Origin: Streptomyces sp. NBRC 110028
GTDB taxonomy: Bacteria; Actinomycetota; Actinomycetes; Streptomycetales; Streptomycetaceae
Length of the DNA: 64,000 bases
Direction: 5' to 3'
NCBI RefSeq assembly: GCF_001417735.1
Contig: NZ_BBUZ01000023.1
Coordinates: 719,570 to 783,569, forward strand
Shown: positions 9,090-15,709 of the stretch, piece by piece
How positions within the stretch are numbered: the first letter of the stretch is position 1
Layout of the letters: every line of letters begins with the position of its first letter
Program-made: the position numbers and the translations under genes
The notes under the pieces: generated by a model
The model's input: only the letters and a program-made list of their open reading frames with translations
Database searches by the model: none
What the model was told of the DNA's origin: nothing

Positions 9090-9159
9090 GCCCCGCGGAA
9101 TTCGCCGCCTCGGCCGCCCGTTGTAAGGAACAGCCGCCTATGCCCGAGGAGCCCTTCCC

Positions 9160-9846
9160 ATGCTGTTCAACCGCCGCCAGAACCACCTCCCGACCCCCGA
9201 GGAGGCGCTGAAGGGCCGCCCCGAACCGGGCTTCACGGTCCCCGACCGCCACACCGTCCTCGGCAACCCGCTCGCCGGCCCGTACCCGCGGGGCCTGGTC
9301 GTCGCCGACTTCGGCCTCGGCTGCTTCTGGGGCGCCGAGCGCGTCTTCTGGCAGGCCCCCGGCGTCTGGACCACCCTGGTCGGCTACCAGGGCGGCCACA
9401 CCGAGAACCCCACCTACGAAGAGGTCTGCAGCGGCCTCACCGCCCACACCGAGGCCGTCCGCGTCGTCTTCGACCCCTCGGTCACCTCCTACGGCGCCCT
9501 CCTGAAGCTCTTCTGGGAGTCCCACGACCCCACCCAGCACTTCCGCCAGGGCAACGACGTCGGCACCCAGTACCGCTCGGCCATCTACACCCACTCCGCC
9601 GAGCAGCAGTCCGAGGCCGAGTCCTCCCGCGCCGCCTACCAGTCCGTCCTGACCGGCTCCGGCTACGGCGAGATCGCCACCGAGATCCTCCCCGCCGGCC
9701 CCTTCTACCCGGCCGAGCCGTACCACCAGCAGTACCTGGACAAGAACCCCGCGGGCTACTGCGGCATCGGCGGCACGGGCGTCAAGCTGAGTGACCCGTC
9801 GACGGGCGGTTCTTGCCCGACAGGAATCGCTCCGGCTGGTGACTGA
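9160..9846 (+). CDS. msrA: Peptide-methionine (S)-S-oxide reductase MsrA with a replaced C-terminal tail
   Basis: Reduces methionine-S-sulfoxide in proteins. The 228-aa protein has the catalytic Cys55 in [10 protein letters not shown], the substrate motif [18 protein letters not shown], and resolving-type cysteines Cys201 ([10 protein letters not shown]) and Cys219. The ATG at 9160 follows GAGGAG by 8 nt. After GGTGV (residue 208) the expected tail (SCPIGVAPADG-like) is interrupted by KLSDPSTG, and a diverged version ([12 protein letters not shown]) then closes the frame. The probable original tail (GGTGVSCPIGVAPADG) lies 0.9 kb downstream at 10658-10710. The enzyme looks functional, but its last 20 codons appear to come from an inserted segment. 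Confidence 0.93.
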   Translation: MLFNRRQNHLPTPEEALKGRPEPGFTVPDRHTVLGNPLAGPYPRGLVVADFGLGCFWGAERVFWQAPGVWTTLVGYQGGHTENPTYEEVCSGLTAHTEAVRVVFDPSVTSYGALLKLFWESHDPTQHFRQGNDVGTQYRSAIYTHSAEQQSEAESSRAAYQSVLTGSGYGEIATEILPAGPFYPAEPYHQQYLDKNPAGYCGIGGTGVKLSDPSTGGSCPTGIAPAGD

Positions 9847-10003
9847 GGCGACGCCCCTCCGGCCGACGCGACGGCGATGCCCAAGCGCTCGCTGACCCCG
9901 CCATAGGCCGAGGTGGCGCGCCCTCACTCGTTCGGGCGATGCGATCGGGCTCGCACTCGATACGCTGCTCCCAGGGATCAGAATCTCGCCCATGGGAGCA
10001 GCA

Positions 10004-10357
10004 ATGACCACCTCCGCCACTGGGCAGCCACTCATCCCTCAGCCGCCTGCCACTGTCACGGCCCTTCGCCAAGCCGTCGCGCAGATCGCCCCCGCCGCCC
10101 TTCCCGCCTTCACGCGGGAGCTGGATCAGGCCGCCGATCAGTCCCGGCAGGCTTCCGACCTGGCCCCCCTCCAGCGGTTCATCGCCCAGTGGGCCGTCTA
10201 CGTCCACATTCAGCGGCAGCCGAATGTCGCCAAAGAGTTCCGTCACTGGGAGGACGCTGCCGAGACCGGCGACGCGACGCAGGCCCGACGCGCCGCGTCC
10301 GCAATCGGCAAGCTCCTGGACGACGCACATGCCGCGCTCGGACTCCCACCTCGATGA
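10004..10357 (+). CDS. DUF6247 family protein, probable antitoxin-like partner
   Basis: A 117-aa protein whose pattern resembles the Streptomyces DUF6247 family: TVTALRQAVAQIAPAALPAF, then FTRELDQAADQSRQ, then a central LAPLQRFIAQWAVYVHIQR and EFRHWEDAAE. The ATG at 10004 has GGGAGCAGC 6 to 12 nt upstream and is preferred over the ATG at 9992. The stop overlaps the next start by 4 bp (ATGA), so the two are coupled. A degenerate copy of its EFRHWEDAA segment recurs at 14168-14196. The antitoxin role is inferred from the pairing. Confidence 0.75.
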   Translation: MTTSATGQPLIPQPPATVTALRQAVAQIAPAALPAFTRELDQAADQSRQASDLAPLQRFIAQWAVYVHIQRQPNVAKEFRHWEDAAETGDATQARRAASAIGKLLDDAHAALGLPPR

Positions 10358-10626
10358 GCGTCGGATGGCGCTGGGAGTACGACCCCGATCACGCTCACGT
10401 GGCAGGCGGCATCCCCGCTCACGTGGTGACCGAAGTGGAGCGTCTCGCCGGACAACTGGTCGACCTGGCCGGCATGGGCGTCGATGTCAGCGACTACGGC
10501 AATGGCCCGCGGGCAGGGGGGATACGCCGCATGGACGCGGCAGGTGGCTATTTCTTCTTCCTGGTGGCACCACGAGACCAGCTGATCGTGATCGTCCGCA
10601 TCATGCCACCGTTCCAAGACCTCTAG
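10354..10626 (+). CDS. Putative RelE/ParE-like small protein (toxin candidate)
   Basis: A 90-aa protein beginning MSVGWRWEYDPDHAHVAGGI. The arrangement (short N-terminal strand, helix pair VVTEVERLAGQLVDLA, then strands ending RRMDAAGGYFFFLVAPRDQL and IVIVRIMPPF) resembles the RelE/ParE fold. That fold has a conserved Arg before the central strand and aromatic residues in the sheet. It is coupled by ATGA to the DUF6247 gene and lies within the msrA-end insertion. No catalytic set can be fixed by eye, so the toxin assignment is a structural-pattern inference. Confidence 0.6.
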   Translation: MSVGWRWEYDPDHAHVAGGIPAHVVTEVERLAGQLVDLAGMGVDVSDYGNGPRAGGIRRMDAAGGYFFFLVAPRDQLIVIVRIMPPFQDL

Positions 10627-10657
10627 ACGGGCGCCGGGGTCACATGGCAGCGCAGGC

Positions 10658-10710
10658 TCGGCGGCACGGGCGTCTCCTGCCCGATCGGGGTGGCCCCGGC
10701 GGATGGTTAG
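10658..10710 (+). pseudogene. Displaced original 3' end of msrA
   Basis: Reads LGGTGVSCPIGVAPADG then TAG, the tail expected for Streptomyces MsrA, but has no start. It begins with the same 17-mer found in msrA at 9767-9783. It marks the right boundary of the insertion and shows where msrA used to end. Confidence 0.8.
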
Positions 10711-10740
10711 TCCGTGGCCTGCTTCCGCAGTGTTCCGGGC

Positions 10741-10930
10741 CAATGCACTCCATGGCGACTTCGGGGGCACGAAGCAAGGCGCTGGGTGGGCTGGGCCAGT
10801 GGTGGGGAGTTCCGGCAGGTCTGCTGCTCATCGCGGCGTGCGTCAACTCCTCTGCCGGACCAGCCGTAGTGACCGCGCTCTCGGCGATCACAGTCGCATG
10901 GTGCCTCTTCCAGGCGCCTGAGTTCTGCGC
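10741..10930 (+). pseudogene. Possible remnant of a small membrane protein
   Basis: The forward frame encodes SARSKALGGLGQWWGVPAGL followed by two hydrophobic segments (LLLIAACVNSSAG and VTALSAITVAWCLFQAP), a plausible two-helix membrane fragment. The frame then runs into sequence that is clearly antisense to the XRE-regulator remnant. No start codon or ribosome-binding site suits it. It may be a decayed fragment or a chance hydrophobic frame. Confidence 0.3.
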
Positions 10931-10961
10931 GGGCCTGTTCTCCGACGGAAAGGCCACCGTC

Positions 10962-11171
10962 GTCGACGCCGAACATGTTCCGAACGGCGCTGACGTCCTC
11001 CAGCCTCACCCGGGGTCCGGGCTTGGGCTGCTGGTCGAGCGTGCTCAACAGCCAGTCCCGGCTTGGTCCGATGCCTGCCACGGCGGCGAACGGTGCTGAG
11101 GCCAAGAACTTACGACGGTCCACGCCGTCCCTCCCCAAGTCGGCAACGGCGTCCAGGTGGAGGCGGTTCAC
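10962..11171 (-). pseudogene. Internal fragment of an XRE/TPR-type regulator
   Basis: The reverse strand encodes DRRKFLASAPFAAVAGIGPS, then RDWLLSTLDQ and VRLEDVSAVRNMFGV. This pattern is found in the middle of large Streptomyces XRE-type regulators, just after the helix-turn-helix. Both the DNA-binding N-terminus and the C-terminal repeat region are absent; after NMFGV the frame turns to unrelated Arg-rich sequence. It is a truncated remnant within the msrA-adjacent insertion zone. The 135 bp to the next gene holds nothing I recognise. Confidence 0.6.
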
Positions 11172-11306
11172 CAGCCTGTTCCCTGCGCCGCCATGGGGGG
11201 CCGGAACGGCCCGGCCACCCCATCGCAGCTGCCCGGGACCCTCGAAGAGAGCTGTGCCGGCCTGCTCCGCGCTCGGGGGGCAGCGGTCCGGCCGTGGGGG
11301 CCGGTT

Positions 11307-12146
11307 TCAGCCGAGCCCGTCGATGAGGGCTTCCAGGCGGCGCTCCCCGTCCCGAGTCTGGGCGCCAGCGGCCAGCGCCTCCTGTCCGAGGCGGCCCGCG
11401 ATGGGGGTGTTGAAGAGCCGGCCGAAGAGTTCGTTCGCCTTCCGCAGCCCGTCGGCGGTGGACACCGCGGCGGTGTCCACCGCTTCGACGGTGGCACGAG
11501 CGACGCCAGACGGCAGGGCGGCGATGCGGGCAGCGAGGGTGTCGACGACGTGGTCGAGTTCGGCACCCGGCACGGCCCGGTTCACCCAGCCCATCCGTTC
11601 CGCGGTCGTGGCGTCGATCAGCCCTCCGCCGAGGATGATCTCCAGCGCGCGGGCGCGGCCGACGAGGCCGGGCAGGTAGGCGGTGCCACCCGCCCCCGGG
11701 ATGATGCCCATCCTGTCCTCCGGCTGTGCCAGGCCGGCGTGCTCACGCGCCGCGAACCGAAGGTCCATCGCGGACAGCAGTTCCGCACCGCCGCCGCGTG
11801 CCAGCCCGCGCAGCTTGGCGATGGTGATCTGCGGCAGCGTTCGAATGCGCTCGTGCAGCCGCATCATCGGATTCAGGGCCGGGTCCTGCTCGGGCGCGAG
11901 GGTGAGCGCCGCGAACGATGCGGGGTCGTCGGCGATCCGCATGTCGCCGTGCGCGACGAAGAATTCCGGGTCCGCGCTGTCAAAGACGATCACCCGGATG
12001 TCGTCGTTCACGGCCATGGAACCCGTGAAGTGGTCCAGGTCCGTCATGAGGGCGGCGTCGAGCAGATTGACTGGAGGGTTGTCGATGACGGCGTACGCCA
12101 CGCCACCGGAGACAGAGACCTGGAGGGTCGAGTAGGTATCAGTCAT
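11307..12146 (-). CDS. Enoyl-CoA hydratase/isomerase family protein
   Basis: A crotonase-fold protein of 279 aa acting on an acyl-CoA thioester; the substrate is unknown. The crotonase core shows VAYAVIDNPPVNLLDAALM near the N-terminus, the oxyanion-hole loop (GGGAELLSAMDLRFA) and PEDRMGIIPGAGGTAYLPGL with the second acidic position. The ATG at 12146 (MTDTYSTLQVSVSGG) is preferred over an upstream ATG because GAGGAC lies just before it and the extension is not conserved. It is divergent from the HxlR regulator, which probably controls it. It lies inside the scarred zone between msrA remnants, so it is likely acquired. Confidence 0.88.
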   Translation of the reverse strand: MTDTYSTLQVSVSGGVAYAVIDNPPVNLLDAALMTDLDHFTGSMAVNDDIRVIVFDSADPEFFVAHGDMRIADDPASFAALTLAPEQDPALNPMMRLHERIRTLPQITIAKLRGLARGGGAELLSAMDLRFAAREHAGLAQPEDRMGIIPGAGGTAYLPGLVGRARALEIILGGGLIDATTAERMGWVNRAVPGAELDHVVDTLAARIAALPSGVARATVEAVDTAAVSTADGLRKANELFGRLFNTPIAGRLGQEALAAGAQTRDGERRLEALIDGLG

Positions 12147-12243
12147 GGGTCCTGTCCTCACGGAGAGAAGCAATAGGTATCTCATGTATATCTAGTAGTT
12201 CCAGTACACTTCAACGAGATCAGGTATCACGAAGGGAACCAGC
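12147..12243. promoter_or_regulatory. Divergent promoter/operator region of the hydratase and HxlR genes
   Basis: A 97-bp intergenic region with clearly more A+T than its surroundings (for example ctcatgtatatctagtag). The heptamer aggtatc occurs twice, about 50 bp apart, near each gene. HxlR regulators usually bind between divergent target genes, so this is the likely operator. No exact box is proposed. Confidence 0.5.
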
Positions 12244-12603
12244 GTGACCCGAACGGAACTCGACGAGAGCGGTCGGCAGCTGCTCGACCAGCTCTTCGAC
12301 AAGTGGTCACTGCTGGTGCTGGCCGCCCTGTGTGACCGCCCCCGGCGTTTCAACGAGCTTCGCCAGCACCTGCCCGTCATCACTCCGAAATCACTGACCG
12401 CATGTCTGCGGCGGCTGGAACGCAACGGCGTGGTCGAGCGAGTGATCCTGTCCACGGAGCCGGTGGCGGTCGAGTACCGCATCTCCCCCCTGGGACGGAC
12501 ACTTGAGGCCCCCCTTCAGACCCTGCTGGGATGGGTGCACGATCATCTCGACACCATCGATGCCTCCCGCTCCCACTACGACCAGCGACGTGCGGACGGC
12601 TGA
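12244..12603 (+). CDS. HxlR family winged-helix regulator
   Basis: A 119-aa regulator with a GTG start. The HxlR pattern is clear: LFDKWSLLVLAALCDRPRRF, NELRQHLPVITPKSLTACLR, LERNGVVERVI and the wing EPVAVEYRISPLGRTLEAPL, then a C-terminal dimer helix. There is no cysteine in the usual N-terminal redox position, so a thiol-based sensor as in HypR/YodB is not evident. It is divergent from the hydratase, its likely target. Confidence 0.9.
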   Translation: MTRTELDESGRQLLDQLFDKWSLLVLAALCDRPRRFNELRQHLPVITPKSLTACLRRLERNGVVERVILSTEPVAVEYRISPLGRTLEAPLQTLLGWVHDHLDTIDASRSHYDQRRADG

Positions 12604-12775
12604 GGCTCGGGATTGCGCTGCTTCCCGCCTCGTACATGCGACCGAGGCAGGAAGCGCCGGACTGCCCGTCCCTGGCCAGACCTGCGGAGATCCGCGCGTA
12701 GGCCGCCACCGGCGCTGACTGAGAGTCGTTGGTCCTACCGCTCCCTGTAGTCGTCCCAGACTGATATCGCCTGAG

Positions 12776-12862
12776 AGGCAGGAGTACCTGGACGAGAACT
12801 CCGCGGGCTACTGCGGCATCTGGCGGCGCGGGCATCTCCTGCCCGATCGGGCGGACGGCTGA
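12776..12862 (+). pseudogene. Second msrA 3'-end remnant
   Basis: The DNA gcaggagtacctggacgaga and onward matches the msrA end at 9731-9780 closely (encoding YLDENSAGYCGI). It then runs through a degenerate tail (ggcatctcctgcccgatcgg) to TGA. Small indels shift the frame after GYCGI. There is no start codon, so it is a duplicated target-gene end, 3 kb from msrA. Confidence 0.75.
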
Positions 12863-12888
12863 CCTTCGATGGCCACCGGCTGAGGCCC

Positions 12889-12931
12889 GGCTTCGGGCCG
12901 GCTTCGGGCCGGCTTCGGGCCGGCTTCGGCG
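12889..12931. repeat. Tandem array of an 11-bp unit
   Basis: The unit cttcgggccgg is repeated three times exactly (12891-12923) with a partial fourth. It lies immediately after the msrA remnant and 80 bp before the DUF2235 gene. Each unit contains ccggcttcgggccgg-type dyads, so the array can form small hairpins and may act as a weak terminator. Confidence 0.8.
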
Positions 12932-13008
12932 AATGGCGGGGCCGGCGGAGTGGTGCGACGATCGAATCACGTCTGTGCGGTCGCTGTTCCTCCCCGGAGG
13001 GAGCCGCC

Positions 13009-14130
13009 ATGGCCAAGAAGCTGGTCCTCTGCTGCGACGGCACGTGGGACCTCGCCGACCAGCCCCACAAGACGAACGTCACCAAGATCGCCCTGGCCGT
13101 CCGGCGGCGGGCAGAGGGCGTGGAGCAGCGCGTGCACTACGGGCGCGGTGTAGGCACCCGCCGGTGGGAGCGCCTGGGCGGCGGCGCGTTCGGCATGGGG
13201 TTGTCCAGCAACGTCCTGGACGCCTACCGCTTCCTCGTCGACGCCTACGAGCCCGGCGACCAGCTGTACCTGTTCGGATTCAGCCGGGGGGCCTTCACCG
13301 CCCGCAGCCTGGCCGGCCTGGTTCGCAACTCCGGCATCCTGCGCCGGGAGAACGCCCACCGGATCAAGGAGGCGTGGGTCCTGTACCGCGACCGGATCGA
13401 GAAGCCGACCGGCACGGCCGCCACCCTGTTCCGCCAGGCGTATGCGTACGAGACGGAGATCCGCTTCATCGGCGTGTGGGACACGGTCGGTACCCTCGGC
13501 ATCCCGGCTCCGGGCCCCCGGTGGCTCAAGCCGGTCGTGGCCTCGGTCAACCGCCGGTGGGCATTCCACGACACCGAACTGAGCAGCTGGGTGAAGGCGG
13601 CCTTCCACGCACTGGCCATCGACGAGCAGCGCACATCGTTCATCCCGACGCTATGGCACCAGCAGCCCGGCGCCGACGACAGCGGCCAGGAACTGAAGCA
13701 GGTGTGGTTCGCCGGAGTGCACAGCGACGTCGGCGGCGGCTACAGCGGGACGGCCCTGTCCGACATCACCCTCCTGTGGATGGTCCACCAGGCTCGCCGT
13801 CACGGGCTGGACTTCGACCCCGAGGTCCTCAGCGAGACCACGCCGCGCGCCATGGACTTCCCTGTGCGGCCCGACAGCATGGGCACGCTGCACACCTCAC
13901 GCACCGGCCTCTACCTCATGGAACGCCCGTGGCACCGGCCCGTTGGGCAGTCCGCGGACACGTCGGGTCGCGCCGACGGGTGCGAGTACCTCGCGGAAAC
14001 CGCTCGCATACGCCACGACGAGGACGCGTCCTACCGGCCGCCCGAACTCAGCCACTACCTCGCGCAGGGACGCGTACATATCGAGCCGGTACCCCTGACC
14101 GCTCCCGAGTCGCTTCGAGCGCCTGGGTAG
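13009..14130 (+). CDS. DUF2235 alpha/beta-hydrolase domain protein
   Basis: A 373-aa soluble protein of the DUF2235 family, the alpha/beta-hydrolase type that also forms the core of Tle1-like phospholipase effectors. MAKKLVLCCDGTWD is the family's typical N-terminus. The nucleophile elbow is GFSRGAF with Ser92, and an Asp (FIGVWDTVG) and a His (GVHSDVGGGY) follow in the expected order. No signal peptide or membrane segment is visible, so it acts in the cytosol unless exported otherwise. A good GGAGG site precedes the ATG. No VgrG/Hcp or immunity gene is adjacent. Substrate unknown. Confidence 0.85.
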   Translation: MAKKLVLCCDGTWDLADQPHKTNVTKIALAVRRRAEGVEQRVHYGRGVGTRRWERLGGGAFGMGLSSNVLDAYRFLVDAYEPGDQLYLFGFSRGAFTARSLAGLVRNSGILRRENAHRIKEAWVLYRDRIEKPTGTAATLFRQAYAYETEIRFIGVWDTVGTLGIPAPGPRWLKPVVASVNRRWAFHDTELSSWVKAAFHALAIDEQRTSFIPTLWHQQPGADDSGQELKQVWFAGVHSDVGGGYSGTALSDITLLWMVHQARRHGLDFDPEVLSETTPRAMDFPVRPDSMGTLHTSRTGLYLMERPWHRPVGQSADTSGRADGCEYLAETARIRHDEDASYRPPELSHYLAQGRVHIEPVPLTAPESLRAPG

Positions 14131-14159
14131 GCAGTGCCAGTTGGGTAGGCAGTGCCAGT
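14124..14159. repeat. Perfect 18-bp tandem duplication
   Basis: tgggtaggcagtgccagt occurs twice back to back. The first copy contains the DUF2235 stop codon (TAG at 14128-14130) and the second leads straight into the DUF6247/msrA-like scar. It looks like a junction duplication left by an insertion or by replication slippage. Confidence 0.85.
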
Positions 14160-14164
14160 GAGCC

Positions 14165-14217
14165 GTGAGGAGTTCCGTCGCTGGGAGGACGCTGCCGGCA
14201 CAGCCGTCTCCTGCCGG
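14165..14217 (+). pseudogene. Composite scar: DUF6247 fragment joined to an msrA-tail-like fragment
   Basis: 14168-14196 (reading EEFRRWEDAAG) nearly matches the DUF6247 gene at 10234-10261. It is followed directly by ggcacagccgtctcctgccg, resembling the msrA tail ggcacgggcgtctcctgccc. Neither part is a gene. It suggests that a second DUF6247 cassette once sat here beside another msrA end and was mostly deleted. Confidence 0.6.
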
Positions 14218-14267
14218 GCGAAGCCCCTCTCCCTCGGCAGAGGTCCTCCGCGGGGGCGGAGCTCAGC

Positions 14268-14660
14268 TCACTTCTTGCGCGCCCCGTCTCCCGAACCGCG
14301 TGCGGCGCTACCGGCGGCGGCGGATTCCTCGCGGTCGGACTGGGGAGCGACGTGGTGCTTCAGGACCTTCATGATTTCCACGGTCAGAGCGTCCGCCAGT
14401 GACGGTGCGAGAGCTTCCGCCAGAGCGCCCGCGAGGATCTGCGCGAGCAGCACTCTTTCGATTTCTGACCCTCCGAGGGCCGTGGGGCGCGACAGGGAAT
14501 CCAGAGCCGCTTCGACCAAAGCGGCCGCCATGGGGTCCTTCTCGCGCTTCGTCCCGGTCTTGTACGGAACTCCCGCTTCTCGCGTCATTTCATCGAAGAT
14601 CTCGTCGATGAAGCTCTGCACAGGATCCCGCTCTGATTCTTCGCCAGGCTCAGCCGCCAT
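14268..14660 (-). CDS. Hypothetical acidic helical protein
   Basis: A 130-aa protein that I do not recognise. The N-terminus is acidic (MAAEPGEESERDPVQSFIDE), the centre is a long amphipathic or hydrophobic helix (about residues 68-100, ERVLLAQILAGALAEALAPS) and the C-terminus is a Ser/Gly/Arg-Lys tail. GAGGAAG precedes the ATG at normal spacing. It lies downstream of the repeat-protein gene on the same strand, with the 14693-14740 hairpin between them. The Leu/Ala-rich central helix is compositionally similar to the LLLAAL core of the repeat protein, so the two may be partners; that is speculation. Confidence 0.6.
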   Translation of the reverse strand: MAAEPGEESERDPVQSFIDEIFDEMTREAGVPYKTGTKREKDPMAAALVEAALDSLSRPTALGGSEIERVLLAQILAGALAEALAPSLADALTVEIMKVLKHHVAPQSDREESAAAGSAARGSGDGARKK

Positions 14661-14692
14661 TGTGCTTCCTCATGTGTTGGGTTGTCGGTACG

Positions 14693-14740
14693 GGAACTGC
14701 CCTCCGGCTTTTCGCCCCGTGGCGCTTGGAGGGCAGTTCC
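14693..14740 (-). terminator. Perfect 13-bp hairpin between the two small genes
   Basis: ggaactgccctcc at 14693-14705 pairs perfectly with ggagggcagttcc at 14728-14740 around a 22-nt loop. It lies 80 bp after the repeat-protein stop and about 32 bp before the next start on that strand. It could be a terminator or an attenuator in the leader of the 14268-14660 gene. Confidence 0.65.
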
Positions 14741-14822
14741 TGTCAGCGACGTCGGACCGCCTCGCGACTCACATCGACGAGGCGCTCGTTCCCGCTCAGG
14801 GATGCGGAGCGGTCGCGGCGCC

Positions 14823-15335
14823 CTAACGGCAGGCCAGCGCGGCCAGCAGCAGCGGGTGCTCGATCAGACCCTCACCACCACGCCCCTGACGACCACGCAT
14901 CAGCGCAGCCAGCAACAGCGGATGCTCGATCAGACCCTCACCACCACGCTCCTCACGACCACGCATCAGCGCAGCCAACAGCAACGGGTGCTCGATCAGA
15001 CCCTCACCACCACGCCCCTGACGACCACGCATCAGCGCAGCCAACAGCAACGGGTGCTCGATCAGACCCTCACCACCACGCTCCTCACGACCACGCATCA
15101 GCGCAGCCAGCAACAGCGGGTGCTCGATCAGACCCTCACCACCACGCCCCTGACGACCACGCATCAGCGCAGCCAGCAACAGCGGATGCTCGATCAGACC
15201 CTCACCACCACGCTCCTCACGACCACGCATCAGCGCGGCCAGTAGCAACGGGTGCTCGATCAGAGGCTCCCGGCCGGCCTCTTCCTCGGCCTCAGTCGCT
15301 TGTTCACGTGCGGGGCTTTCGGCCGTCGTCGTCAT
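14823..15335 (-). CDS. Protein made of seven near-identical LIEHPLLLAALMRGR repeats
   Basis: A 170-aa protein of unknown function. A 24-residue N-terminus (MTTTAESPAREQATEAEEEA) is followed by seven copies of the core LIEHPLLLAALMRGR separated by linkers. The linkers alternate strictly between EERGGEG and QGRGGEG; the last copy ends LLLAALACR. Period: 22 residues (66 bp). The ATG at 15335 has AAAGAGGG upstream, and a CATAAT -10-like hexamer lies at 15406-15411. There is no signal peptide and no Cys, Ser or Thr in the repeats except the final Cys. The pattern (short leader plus identical cassettes) recalls multi-core peptide precursors or a helical solenoid. No modifying enzyme is adjacent, so neither is proven. 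Confidence 0.75.
   Translation of the reverse strand: MTTTAESPAREQATEAEEEAGREPLIEHPLLLAALMRGREERGGEGLIEHPLLLAALMRGRQGRGGEGLIEHPLLLAALMRGREERGGEGLIEHPLLLAALMRGRQGRGGEGLIEHPLLLAALMRGREERGGEGLIEHPLLLAALMRGRQGRGGEGLIEHPLLLAALACR
14833..15270. repeat. Coding minisatellite, 66-bp unit with 132-bp higher-order period
   Basis: The marker gctcgatcag recurs every 66 bp from 14858 to 15254 (seven copies, six periods). Units alternate between a form with cgcccctgacgacc and one with cgctcctcacgacc, so the real duplication unit is a 132-bp dimer. Near-identity at synonymous positions points to recent expansion or gene conversion. Confidence 0.9.
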
Positions 15336-15405
15336 GTTGCCCTCTTTCGGCGTAGGGATCTCGGGAGCAGTCCGTTGGCAGACTGGCTCACCACGCCAGG
15401 GTTCC

Positions 15406-15411
15406 ATTATG
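15406..15411 (-). promoter_or_regulatory. Candidate -10 element for the repeat-protein gene
   Basis: On the reverse strand CATAAT lies about 70 bp before the start at 15335, in a locally A+T-rich stretch (gcgcattttttgcgtg at 15421-15436). No good -35 is present. Apart from this, 15336-15526 shows no gene. Confidence 0.35.
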
Positions 15412-15526
15412 TCCCGCTAAGCGCATTTTTTGCGTGTTCGTGCATGGTATGTCGGCTGCCTGTGCGTGTCCGTGCGCGCAGGCAGGACCTATCGAGGTCG
15501 GTGCTGCCACACAGCCACCCGCCCGG

Positions 15527-15682
15527 TCATTCGGGCTCGGGCGGCAGTCCGTCGGCGCGGTGGTTGTTGCGGTCGATTTCCGCCATGTGCTGCTCCGCCC
15601 ACGTACGCAGGGCGTCCAGCGGGCCGTCCAGGGAATGGCCCAGCGCGGTGAGCTGGTAGTGCACGCGTTCGCTGGTCACCAT
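15527..15682 (-). pseudogene. C-terminal fragment of an HxlR regulator
   Basis: Reads MVTSERVHYQLTALGHSLDG then PLDALRTWAEQHMAEIDRN, which is the wing and dimerisation helix of HxlR proteins. The helix-turn-helix (about 70 residues) is missing. It abuts the start of a hydrolase on the opposite strand, the usual place of an HxlR gene next to its target. Probably a deletion remnant that leaves the hydrolase without its regulator. Confidence 0.7.
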
Positions 15683-15709
15683 GAGTTATCTGCTCTCCCG
15701 GAGTTCCCC

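Larger units (their letters stand above)
9767..10674. mobile_element. Small insertion in the 3' end of msrA flanked by 17-bp direct repeats
   Basis: The 17-mer tcggcggcacgggcgtc occurs at 9767-9783 inside msrA and again, identically, at 10658-10674. After the first copy msrA continues into an atypical tail; after the second copy the sequence continues as the expected msrA tail and stop. The intervening roughly 890 bp carries a replacement msrA end plus a two-gene DUF6247/RelE-like unit and no integrase. This is the geometry of site-specific integration into a gene end with target restoration. Movement and excision are inferred, not seen. Confidence 0.65.

Noticed and set aside
14833..15270. 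CRISPR-like regular repeats
   Set aside because: Units are contiguous, without unique spacers, in frame within one protein gene, and no cas genes are present.
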